Shown here: piece after piece, positions 4,971-11,049 of the stretch
Numbering within the stretch: the stretch's first letter is position 1
How the letters are laid out: each line of letters opens with the position of its first letter
Assembly: GCA_951800155.1 (NCBI GenBank)
Contig: CATOJL010000019.1
Location: 1-12,826, forward strand
Source: an uncultured Bacilli bacterium
Lineage (GTDB): Bacteria > Bacillota_I > Bacilli_A > RF39 > UBA660
DNA length: 12,826 bases
Reading direction: 5' to 3'
Made by a program: the position numbers and the translations under genes
The notes under the pieces: model-generated
What the model was told of the DNA's origin: nothing
Database searches by the model: none
The model's input: only the letters and a program-made list of their open reading frames with translations

Positions 4971-5822
4971 ATGAAAAAGAAAAACAAAGAAAAAAAAAGA
5001 AATAAGATTTTTTTGTTACTAATTATAATTGCAGGAGTTTTGTTCTTTTATAGTTTATTCCAAATCATTTCTTGGGAAAAAGATAACAATCAAGTTGAAA
5101 AAGAGATGGACAAAATAAAAAAAGAAACAGAAATAAAAGAAGTTCCCCTTGAAGAGTCAGAGCCAAACGAAGAAGAATCAATGGATGATGAAAAGGATTC
5201 AACAGATAAAAAGCCAACTTTTGATCCATATTGGGGATTTTTAAAATATAATTATTTAGAGGTCGATTTTACAAATTTAGTTAAAATGAATTCGGAAGTT
5301 GTTGCTTGGCTTTCTGTAAGTGGAACGAATATCAATTATCCAGTCGTACAACATAAAGATAATGAATACTATTTGAATCATACATTTAACGGTTCTAAGA
5401 ATAACGCTGGATGGGTATTTTTGGATTACCGTAATCAAATCAATACATGGCAAAAGAATACCATTATTTATGCGCATGGAAGACAAAATGGTTCTATGTT
5501 TGGGAGTCTTAAAAACATTTTAAAAGAAGATTGGTATAAAAAAGAGAGTAATCATATCATACGATTATCCACTAAAAATCAAAATAGTTTATGGCAAGTA
5601 TTTAGTGTTTATCGTATTCCAACTACCAATGATTATATACAAACCGCTTTCTCTAGCGAAAACTCTTTTCAAAATTTTTTAGAAAAAATGAAAAACAGAA
5701 GTATTTATGACTTTCAGGTAGACTTAAATAGTAATGATGTTATATTGACACTGTCTACTTGTTATAATGATAATGATAAAGTTGTTTTGCATGCTAAGTA
5801 TATAAAAGGACAAGAACGATAA
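4971..5822 (+). CDS. srtB: Class B sortase
   Basis: A 283-aa membrane-anchored transpeptidase that would join sorting-signal proteins to the cell wall. Residues 12-33 form an N-terminal membrane anchor, followed by an acidic linker to about residue 80. The sortase domain runs from about 95: VAWLSVSGTNINYPVVQ, YYLNHTFNG, GWVFLDYRN and TIIYAHGR carrying catalytic H169. LTLSTCY carries the nucleophile C264. The arginine expected near the end (in S. aureus SrtB followed by IVVVAK) is K270 here, in DKVVLHAKY. SrtB-type insertions and the NxxGWVFLDYRN block favour class B over A or D. The ribosome site is weak (TAGG at 4961-4964), and a terminator lies between it and the substrate gene, so low expression is likely. 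The adjacent VPQTLD protein is the obvious substrate. Confidence 0.9.
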   Translation: MKKKNKEKKRNKIFLLLIIIAGVLFFYSLFQIISWEKDNNQVEKEMDKIKKETEIKEVPLEESEPNEEESMDDEKDSTDKKPTFDPYWGFLKYNYLEVDFTNLVKMNSEVVAWLSVSGTNINYPVVQHKDNEYYLNHTFNGSKNNAGWVFLDYRNQINTWQKNTIIYAHGRQNGSMFGSLKNILKEDWYKKESNHIIRLSTKNQNSLWQVFSVYRIPTTNDYIQTAFSSENSFQNFLEKMKNRSIYDFQVDLNSNDVILTLSTCYNDNDKVVLHAKYIKGQER

Positions 5823-5842
5823 AAAGGTTTAAGTCCTTTTTT
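5821..5842 (+). terminator. Intrinsic terminator after the sortase gene
   Basis: AAAAAGG (5821-5827) pairs with CCTTTTT (5835-5841) around TTTAAGT, and the T run reaches 5842. Its left arm includes the last two bases of the sortase stop codon. Confidence 0.75.
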
Positions 5843-5902
5843 CTTACATAAAAATGATTTTTATAGTTTTTTATTAAAAAGTATTTTAGTAGTTTTGTTA
5901 TT

Positions 5903-5930
5903 TTGAAAATAAGTAGGAGTGTGCTAAAAT
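5903..5930 (+). promoter_or_regulatory. Promoter of the glycosyl-phosphate transferase gene
   Basis: TTGAAA (5903-5908) and an extended -10 TGCTAAAAT (5922-5930) with a 16-bp spacer. Transcription would start near 5937, leaving a leader of about 150 bases. Confidence 0.7.
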
Positions 5931-5936
5931 AGAGAT

Positions 5937-6086
5937 AGTTTGGGTAAATGGATTCATTGGTACATCATTTGGTTCGTGATCAAAAGATGGCAGATCTTAA
6001 ATATTATTTTATGGGGCATTTAATAATCCATGGGAGTATTAGTTGTTATTTCGTTAAAAATATCTTATAATAAATAGGGTGGTTCT
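5937..6086 (+). promoter_or_regulatory. Long 5' leader with two hairpins, unidentified
   Basis: Between the promoter and ATG 6087. Hairpin 1: CATC (5963-5966) with GATG (5986-5989), and TTTGGT (5968-5973) with ATCAAA (5979-5984), around loop TCGTG. Hairpin 2: ATTATT (6003-6008) with AATAAT (6022-6027), with ATGGGGCAT inside. A 15-codon frame, ATG 6030 to TAG 6075-6077, encodes MGVLVVISLKISYNK and ends ten bases before the next start. It lacks a good ribosome site. A second open frame from ATG 5948 has about 40 codons and no ribosome site. I do not recognise a known riboswitch. Confidence 0.4.
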
Positions 6087-7169
6087 ATGACACAAGAGAT
6101 GATTGTAAAAATAATTGGTATGATTGCTGTTCCCTTTCTTTTTGTAGTGAGTATTATTCCATGCATAAGAAAAATTGCTTTTCAAATCAATGCGGTAGAT
6201 AAACCTCGTGGAGGAAGACATTTACATAAAGATATAACACCAAAAATGGGGGGACTTGGAATTTTTCTTGGATTCCTTTTAGGTTATATGCTCTTTGGAA
6301 CCCATAGTTCTGTGATGAATGCAGTTTTGATAGGGAGTTTTTTAGTTATATTAACAGGAATTATTGATGATATTACAGAACTTACATCTTTGCAACAATT
6401 TATTGGACAACTTGGTGCAGCTCTTGTTCTTGTTTTTTATGGGGGACTTCTTATAAATGAATTAACTGCATTTGGCATAAAAATAGAATTTGGCTTTTTC
6501 GCACCATTTGTTACCTTATTTTTTATTCTCGGTTGTATCAATTGCATCAATTTAATTGATGGTGTTGATGGATTATCGGGGGGAATTAGTTCGATTTACT
6601 TTTTTACAACAGGAATTATTGCTGTGATTCAGCAAAAATCAGGCTTAGATTTTGTTTTGGCATTTGTGATGCTAGGCTCAACTTTAGGCTTTTTAGTGTA
6701 TAATTTTCATCCTGCTATGATTTTTGTGGGTGATTGCGGCTCTAATTTTATGGGGTTTATGATATCTGTAATTGCATTACTTGGTTTTAAAAATGTTACA
6801 TTAACTTCTTTATTTATCCCCCTTTTAATTTTAGCGATTCCTATTCTTGATACTTTGTTTGCTATCTTAAGAAGAGCTTTAAAACATAAACCCTTATTTA
6901 AAGCAGATGCTTTTCATATTCATCATCAATTATTAAATCGAAATCTCTCTGTACGTACAACAGTCCTTATCATTTATATTATTGATGCCCTATTTGCCTT
7001 TGCTTCTATTGTCTATGTATTAAACGATGCGAAATTGGGTTATATCATTTATGGAATATTACTTTTTATTGTCTTTGTTTTTGTGGCTAAGACAAATATT
7101 GTGTTTGATCAGGAAGAAATCAAGAAAAAAATACAGGAAAAAACAAAAAATTTTAAGAAAAAATCTTAA
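6087..7169 (+). CDS. TagO/WecA-type undecaprenyl-phosphate sugar-1-phosphate transferase
   Basis: A 360-aa polytopic membrane enzyme of the MraY/WecA/TagO family, which transfers a sugar-1-phosphate (usually GlcNAc-1-P) from UDP-sugar to undecaprenyl phosphate at the inner face of the membrane. Family motifs appear in order: KPRGGRHLHKDITPKMGGLGIF (39-60), the metal-binding GIIDD with D94 and D95, NLIDGVDGLSGG (155-166), MIFVGDCGSNFMGF (211-224) and HIHHQLL (277-283), which separates WecA/TagO from MraY. About ten hydrophobic helices are visible. The start has GGGTGG (6077-6082) four bases upstream. The Lys-rich tail is followed by a terminator. In a Gram-positive it would begin wall teichoic acid or another glycopolymer; no further pathway genes are in the window, so the exact role stays open. 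Confidence 0.92.
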   Translation: MTQEMIVKIIGMIAVPFLFVVSIIPCIRKIAFQINAVDKPRGGRHLHKDITPKMGGLGIFLGFLLGYMLFGTHSSVMNAVLIGSFLVILTGIIDDITELTSLQQFIGQLGAALVLVFYGGLLINELTAFGIKIEFGFFAPFVTLFFILGCINCINLIDGVDGLSGGISSIYFFTTGIIAVIQQKSGLDFVLAFVMLGSTLGFLVYNFHPAMIFVGDCGSNFMGFMISVIALLGFKNVTLTSLFIPLLILAIPILDTLFAILRRALKHKPLFKADAFHIHHQLLNRNLSVRTTVLIIYIIDALFAFASIVYVLNDAKLGYIIYGILLFIVFVFVAKTNIVFDQEEIKKKIQEKTKNFKKKS

Positions 7170-7178
7170 ATTTTTTTT
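7145..7178 (+). terminator. Terminator-like hairpin across the stop codon
   Basis: A-run 7145-7150 and TTTAAGA (7152-7158, one bulged T) pair with TCTTAAA (7164-7170) and the T-run 7171-7178 around an AAAAA loop. The stop codon 7167-7169 is inside the right arm and the left arm encodes the poly-Lys tail. All pairs but two are A-T, so it is probably leaky and may let transcripts reach the DUF421 gene. Confidence 0.5.
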
Positions 7179-7223
7179 GTATAAAAATGTATATTTGTTT
7201 AAGAATAAGGAATAGGTGATAAA

Positions 7224-7946
7224 ATGCATATAGATATGAATTCCTTATTAGAAGTATTTCCTAGAGCCTTAATTTCATTATTCTGCTTATTTATTATTAC
7301 AAGGCTTATAGGAAAAAAACAAGTTTCTGAATTAAGTTTATTTGATTATGTAATTGGTATTTCGATTGGAAACTTTGCAGCTGAGATTACAATAAATATT
7401 GATGTACCACTTATTAATGGAATTGTCGCTGTTTTAATTTTTGGATTTATTGCATGTCTTGTTGCAAAGATAACTATGAAAAGTATATTTTTAAGGCGAA
7501 AACTTACAGGGGTACCTACTTTAGTTTTTCAAAATGGAAAGTTTATCAAAGAAAATCTAAAAAAAACAAAATACGATATCAATGATTTTTTAGAGGAATG
7601 TAGAACAAACGGGTATTTTGATGTGAGTGAAATTGAATATGCTTTAGTGGAGGCAAATGGAAAAATTAGTATTCTTCCAAAAAGTGAAAATAAGCCTCTT
7701 ACTCCGAAAGATATGCAGATAAAAATGCCTAAATCAAGTCTATGTGCGAATGTCATTATTGATGGAAAATTACTTCCTAATAACTTGGAGAATATGGAAA
7801 AAGATAAAAAATGGCTTGATAAAGAATTAAAAGTAAAAGGATATAAAAATTATGAGAATATTTTATTAGCAACACTAGATATGCAAGATAAACTTGTTGT
7901 ATATGAACAAAAGGGTCCTATGCAGGTATGTAACGTTTTAGAATAA
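7224..7946 (+). CDS. DUF421 (YetF/YkjA-family) membrane protein
   Basis: A 240-aa protein with about three N-terminal membrane segments (roughly residues 10-28, 38-56 and 62-84) and a cytoplasmic C-terminal domain. The family signature RLIGKKQVSELSLFDYVIGISIGNFAAE (27-54) is intact, as is the DUF421 core TGVPTLVFQNGKFIKENLKK...DINDFLEECRTNGYFDVSEIEYALVEANGKISILPK (95-153). Paralogues of this family are frequent in spore-forming Bacillota and some are spore-associated; the biochemical function is unknown. The start has AGGTGA at 7214-7219. It lies 54 bp after the transferase gene on the same strand and may be co-transcribed by read-through, though nothing in the sequence ties the two in one pathway. 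Confidence 0.9.
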   Translation: MHIDMNSLLEVFPRALISLFCLFIITRLIGKKQVSELSLFDYVIGISIGNFAAEITINIDVPLINGIVAVLIFGFIACLVAKITMKSIFLRRKLTGVPTLVFQNGKFIKENLKKTKYDINDFLEECRTNGYFDVSEIEYALVEANGKISILPKSENKPLTPKDMQIKMPKSSLCANVIIDGKLLPNNLENMEKDKKWLDKELKVKGYKNYENILLATLDMQDKLVVYEQKGPMQVCNVLE

Positions 7947-7955
7947 AGAAATAAG

Positions 7956-7981
7956 AAAAGACATTGAAAAAATGCCTTTTT
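7956..7981. terminator. Bidirectional terminator between convergent genes
   Basis: AAAAG (7956-7960) and CATT (7962-7965) pair with AATG (7971-7974) and CTTTT (7976-7980), with one A-C mismatch and loop GAAAA. It has T runs on both strands and sits exactly between the plus-strand DUF421 gene and the minus-strand gene ending at 7985. Confidence 0.55.
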
Positions 7982-7984
7982 GAT

Positions 7985-8623
7985 TTATTTTTGAACCTTA
8001 TCAACGATTCCATCTGTGATAAATACAACCTCTTTTTTTCTTTGGTCTAATTTAGCTAGAACTAAAGTTCCCTCTTTATAATTTTCATTTTTTTTAGAAT
8101 TCTCTAACAAAGAACAAACAAAAATTAAATTTTTTTTCGAGCAATCTTCTATTCTAGCCCATAGATACTCTTTTTCTTTTCCAAACTCATGGAGTAGTTC
8201 CACATCATCAATATATTCCTCATGTCTAAAGGCATCAATTTCTGTGACCCTTCTAGATTCTAAAATCGAATTTCTTTGATAAAATATGTCGTACTCTTTT
8301 TCGATTTCTGAAGTACCTATAATTTTTTTTATGACAGAATCCTCTATAGGTGTAATATGATAGGTTTGGGTATTCTCGTAAGAAAAAGTAAGATTTTTAT
8401 TGATGAACTCTTCTTCTAAATATAAGATGCCATTTTCTTCAATAATATTACCAAGTAAACGAAATTGTATACCATCTTCATGAGAAATAAAAGCATAGGT
8501 GAGCAAAATCCCTTTCTCATATTTCTGTTTTTTTTTCTTATATATTTTTTTGATTTCTTTTTCATGGTCGAAAACGATCCATTTTCTATCTAAATCTCGA
8601 AAATCTGCTTTATTTAACTGCAT
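7985..8623 (-). CDS. Unrecognised cytoplasmic protein, divergent from typA
   Basis: A 212-aa protein with no signal peptide or membrane segment. I do not recognise its family. It is rich in Lys and Glu, with alternating hydrophobic residues suggesting a beta-rich fold: GILLTYAFISHEDGIQFRLLGNIIEENGILYLEEEF near residues 38-73 and LWARIEDCSKKNLIFVCSLLE near 154-174. The GTLVLAKLDQRKKEVVFITDGIV stretch closes it. The beginning, FRDLDRKWIVFDHEKEIKKIYKKKKQKYE, is helical and very basic. The start has AGGTG (8634-8630) six bases upstream. It is divergent from typA with overlapping promoter space, and convergent with the DUF421 gene. No function is claimed. Confidence 0.7.
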   Translation of the reverse strand: MQLNKADFRDLDRKWIVFDHEKEIKKIYKKKKQKYEKGILLTYAFISHEDGIQFRLLGNIIEENGILYLEEEFINKNLTFSYENTQTYHITPIEDSVIKKIIGTSEIEKEYDIFYQRNSILESRRVTEIDAFRHEEYIDDVELLHEFGKEKEYLWARIEDCSKKNLIFVCSLLENSKKNENYKEGTLVLAKLDQRKKEVVFITDGIVDKVQK

Positions 8624-8681
8624 AACTTACACCTACTTTATGAAAAGAATTTTATATTGTATTTAACTCTATCCTTCCTTT

Positions 8682-8710
8682 ATTGTATTACATTTTTTCT
8701 TTACATGCAA
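8682..8710 (-). promoter_or_regulatory. Candidate promoter of the minus-strand unknown gene
   Basis: On the minus strand, TTGCAT (8710-8705) and TACAAT (8687-8682) are spaced 17 bp. It overlaps the -35 of typA, so the two divergent promoters would compete. The -35 match is only partial. Confidence 0.3.
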
Positions 8711-8729
8711 TATTAAACTATGCTATAAT
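8700..8729 (+). promoter_or_regulatory. Promoter of typA
   Basis: TTTACA (8700-8705) and the extended -10 TGCTATAAT (8721-8729) with an 18-bp spacer. The transcript would begin near 8736, so the in-frame ATG at 8683 cannot be the start and ATG 8755 is. Confidence 0.8.
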
Positions 8730-8754
8730 ACGTAAAGCCAAAGGAAGTGTAACA

Positions 8755-10569
8755 ATGAAAAAAATAAGAAATATTGCGATTATAGCCCATGTTGATCATG
8801 GAAAAACAACAATTGTAGATCAGTTATTAAAACAGTCTGGAACATTTCGAGAAAATGAAAATGTAGAAATAAGAATGATGGATTCTAATGCGATAGAAAA
8901 AGAAAGAGGAATTACGATTCTTGCAAAGACAACTGCTATTAATTATAAGGATTATAGAATTAATATATTAGATACTCCGGGGCATGCAGACTTCGGTGGA
9001 GAAGTTGAGAGAATCATGAATATGGTAGACGGTGTTTTACTTGTTGTGGATGCTTATGAGGGTACCATGCCACAAACTAGATTTGTACTTAAAAAAGCAT
9101 TAGAAGCAGGCGTTACGCCTATATTAGTTGTAAATAAGATTGATAAGGATACAGCTCGCCCTAAAGCTGTCGTTGATGAAGTCATTGATTTATTTATTGA
9201 ACTTGGTGCAGATATTGAACAATTAGATTTTCCAGTCGTGTATATGTCGGCTTTAAATGGGACGAGTTCTCTAGATTCTGCTCTTGAAACTCAAAAAGAA
9301 ACAATGGATCCTGTATTTGATTTAATAATAGATACAATCCCATCTCCAGATGTGGATGAAGAGGGAAGCCTACAGTTCCAACCAGCCTTACTGGATTATA
9401 ATGATTTTGTGGGTCGTATTGGAATCGGTGTTGTAAAAAGAGGAAAAATGAAGGTAAATGAACTTGTTTCTTGTATGCGCATTGATGGATCGATTAAACA
9501 ATTTCGGATTCAAAAAATATTTGGGTTTATTGGATTGAAACGAGTAGAAATTGAAGAAGCTTGTGCAGGGGATATTGTGGCAATTGCAGGACTTCCAGAT
9601 ATTAGTGTTGGGGAGAGTATTTGTGAAGTAGGAAAAGAAGAAGCTCTTCCTCTTCTTCGAATCGATGAACCAACTTTGCAAATGACATTTGGTGTGAATA
9701 CATCGCCCTTTGTAGGTCGTGAGGGAAAAATTGTAACAGCTCGAAAAATTGAAGAACGTTTATTAAAAGAAACGGAAAGAGATGTATCCTTACGTGTAGA
9801 GCCAAATGATAGTGAATCCTTTATTGTATCAGGTAGAGGAGAACTTCATTTGTCTATCTTAATTGAGAATATGCGAAGAGAAGGATTTGAGTTACAAGTA
9901 TCAAAACCAGCCATTATCAAAAAAGAAATAGATGGTGTTGTTTGTGAACCATTTGAAGATGTTCAAATTGATGTGCCAGAAACGTATGTAGGTTCTGTCA
10001 TTGAGGCTTTAGGAAATCGTGAAGGAACAATGGAAAATATGACAAACCATGAAAATCAAGTTCGCTTGCTTTATACGATTCCTTCTCGAGGACTGATTGG
10101 TTTTTCAACAGAATTTATGACCCTTACGAAAGGGTATGGCATTTTGAACCATACGTTTAAGGAATACCGTAAAATGGCGGGTGCTTCTGTAGGGGAAAGG
10201 AAATTGGGTGTCCTTGTTTCCATGGAAAATGGAAAATCAACGGCTTATGCCCTAGGACAATTAGAAGATAGAGGTGTCATGTTTGTAGAACCCGGAACGG
10301 ATGTATACGAAGGAATGATTGTTGGAGAGCATTCTCATGAGAATGATTTAGCAGTCAATGTTGTTAAGGGAAAAAACCTAACGAATACGAGAAGTTCTAG
10401 TAAGGATCATACAGTCGTACTTAAAAGACCACGACAAATGAGTCTTGAATATGCTCTTGATTATATTAATAGTGATGAACTTGTAGAAGTCACACCGCTT
10501 AATTTCCGATTACGTAAGAAAATTTTAAATACGCAAGAACGTAAAAAATATGATAGCAGAAAAGCTTAA
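8755..10569 (+). CDS. typA: Translational GTPase TypA/BipA
   Basis: A 604-aa ribosome-associated GTPase of the EF-G family, needed for 50S subunit assembly and stress or low-temperature growth in bacteria studied. GTPase motifs counted from M8755: AHVDHGKTT (11-19), the switch I RGITI, DTPGH, NKID and the SAL of G5. Then come an EF-Tu-like beta barrel (VGRIGIGVVKRGKMK), domain III/V regions (SGRGELHLSILIENMRREGFEL, PSRGLIGFSTEFMT) and the TypA-specific C-terminal domain (NTRSSSKDHTVVLKRPRQMSLEYALDYI). The length matches the usual 605-615 aa. The start is fixed by AAGGAAG at 8741-8747 and the promoter before it; a longer frame from 8683 would add 24 untypical residues. It is monocistronic, ending at the terminator at 10578. 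Confidence 0.97.
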   Translation: MKKIRNIAIIAHVDHGKTTIVDQLLKQSGTFRENENVEIRMMDSNAIEKERGITILAKTTAINYKDYRINILDTPGHADFGGEVERIMNMVDGVLLVVDAYEGTMPQTRFVLKKALEAGVTPILVVNKIDKDTARPKAVVDEVIDLFIELGADIEQLDFPVVYMSALNGTSSLDSALETQKETMDPVFDLIIDTIPSPDVDEEGSLQFQPALLDYNDFVGRIGIGVVKRGKMKVNELVSCMRIDGSIKQFRIQKIFGFIGLKRVEIEEACAGDIVAIAGLPDISVGESICEVGKEEALPLLRIDEPTLQMTFGVNTSPFVGREGKIVTARKIEERLLKETERDVSLRVEPNDSESFIVSGRGELHLSILIENMRREGFELQVSKPAIIKKEIDGVVCEPFEDVQIDVPETYVGSVIEALGNREGTMENMTNHENQVRLLYTIPSRGLIGFSTEFMTLTKGYGILNHTFKEYRKMAGASVGERKLGVLVSMENGKSTAYALGQLEDRGVMFVEPGTDVYEGMIVGEHSHENDLAVNVVKGKNLTNTRSSSKDHTVVLKRPRQMSLEYALDYINSDELVEVTPLNFRLRKKILNTQERKKYDSRKA

Positions 10570-10577
10570 TGGCAAAT

Positions 10578-10606
10578 AAAAAATATCTTAATGCAGATAT
10601 TTTTTT
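10578..10606. terminator. Bidirectional terminator between typA and the HTH gene
   Basis: AAAAAATATCT (10578-10588) is exactly complementary to AGATATTTTTT (10595-10605) around TAATGC, an 11-bp stem with T runs on both strands. It overlaps the stop codon of the minus-strand gene (10605-10607). Confidence 0.85.
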
Positions 10607-10856
10607 AATTATCATCATTTTCAAAAAATTTAGAAATATCTACATTTAAAGAAATAGCAATCTTTTCTAATGTATCAATTGAAATTGTTTGAAAAGTAAC
10701 TGATTCTAGTTTAGCAATAAAACTATCACTTAAGAAATTTTCTTCTGCAAGTTGTCTTTGTGTAATTCCTTTCTGTTTTCGATATTTCTTAATATTTTTG
10801 CCAATAATATTATAAATATTTGTTTTCTGTTTCATATACATCTTCACCATTTTCAT
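10605..10856 (-). CDS. Small XRE-type helix-turn-helix regulator
   Basis: An 83-aa protein that is almost entirely one XRE/Cro helix-turn-helix domain: IGKNIKKYRKQKGITQRQLAEENFLSDSFIAKLE holds helices 1-3, with ITQRQLAEENFLSDSFIAKLE the DNA-reading part. SIDTLEKIAISLNVDISKFF forms helices 4-5. There is no extra sensory domain, as in phage or toxin-antitoxin repressors and small transcription factors. The exact start is uncertain: ATG at 10856, 10850, 10841 and 10835 are all in frame. The last (76 aa) has GGTGA about eight bases upstream and fits the domain best, while the first has only a weak GAGAA. No partner gene is adjacent. Its target is unknown. Confidence 0.8.
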   Translation of the reverse strand: MKMVKMYMKQKTNIYNIIGKNIKKYRKQKGITQRQLAEENFLSDSFIAKLESVTFQTISIDTLEKIAISLNVDISKFFENDDN

Positions 10857-10939
10857 TTTCTCATGTTCTCTTCAAAACAATATTGGATGCATAGTCTATA
10901 CCTATTGTGGCATTCTTTTTACTATTTTATGCATAAGTA

Positions 10940-10948
10940 TGCTATAAT
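10940..10948 (+). promoter_or_regulatory. Extended -10 promoter facing the IS element
   Basis: TGCTATAAT is identical to the extended -10 of typA, the acetyltransferase and the tRNA. TTTACT (10918-10923) is a possible -35 at a long 19-bp spacing. No open frame with a ribosome site follows before the terminator at 10976. Confidence 0.6.
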
Positions 10949-10954
10949 CCTGAA

Positions 10955-11017
10955 TTTGACAGTTATAAGAAAGCAAAAACTCCCTAAGCCTTATTTTATA
11001 AAGGTTTAGAGAGTTTT
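10955..11017 (+). ncRNA. Putative small RNA or truncated transcription unit
   Basis: From the predicted start near 10955 the sequence runs straight into a strong terminator hairpin, giving a transcript of about 60 nt with no coding potential. It could be a small RNA, or the promoter and leader of a gene now separated by the transposase insertion at 11050. Confidence 0.35.
10976..11017. terminator. Long intrinsic terminator hairpin
   Basis: AAAACTC (10976-10982), CTAAG (10984-10988) and CCTT (10989-10992) pair with AAGG (11001-11004), TTTAG (11005-11009) and GAGTTTT (11011-11017): 16 pairs including one G-U, with a single C-A mismatch. T runs occur on both strands, so it can also end the minus-strand transposase transcript. 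Confidence 0.8.
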
Positions 11018-11049
11018 AATTTACTTAAAAAAGTGCGTACCATGAATAC

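Noticed and set aside
5948..6070. Open frame of about 40 codons in the leader before the transferase
   Set aside because: No ribosome site, and no recognisable protein character; reported only as part of the leader.
5937..6086. Known riboswitch or T-box
   Set aside because: I looked for T-box, c-di-GMP and preQ1 type signatures and saw none; the hairpins are simple.
7027..7215. Plus-strand open frame of 62 codons at the end of the transferase gene
   Set aside because: It is an out-of-frame shadow of the transferase coding sequence and of its A/T-rich terminator.
8683..8754. Upstream in-frame extension of TypA
   Set aside because: It starts before the typA promoter and adds 24 residues not found in the family. 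ATG 8755 has the ribosome site.
10752..11009. Plus-strand open frame of 85 codons
   Set aside because: It is mostly antisense to the HTH gene, has no ribosome site and runs into a terminator hairpin.
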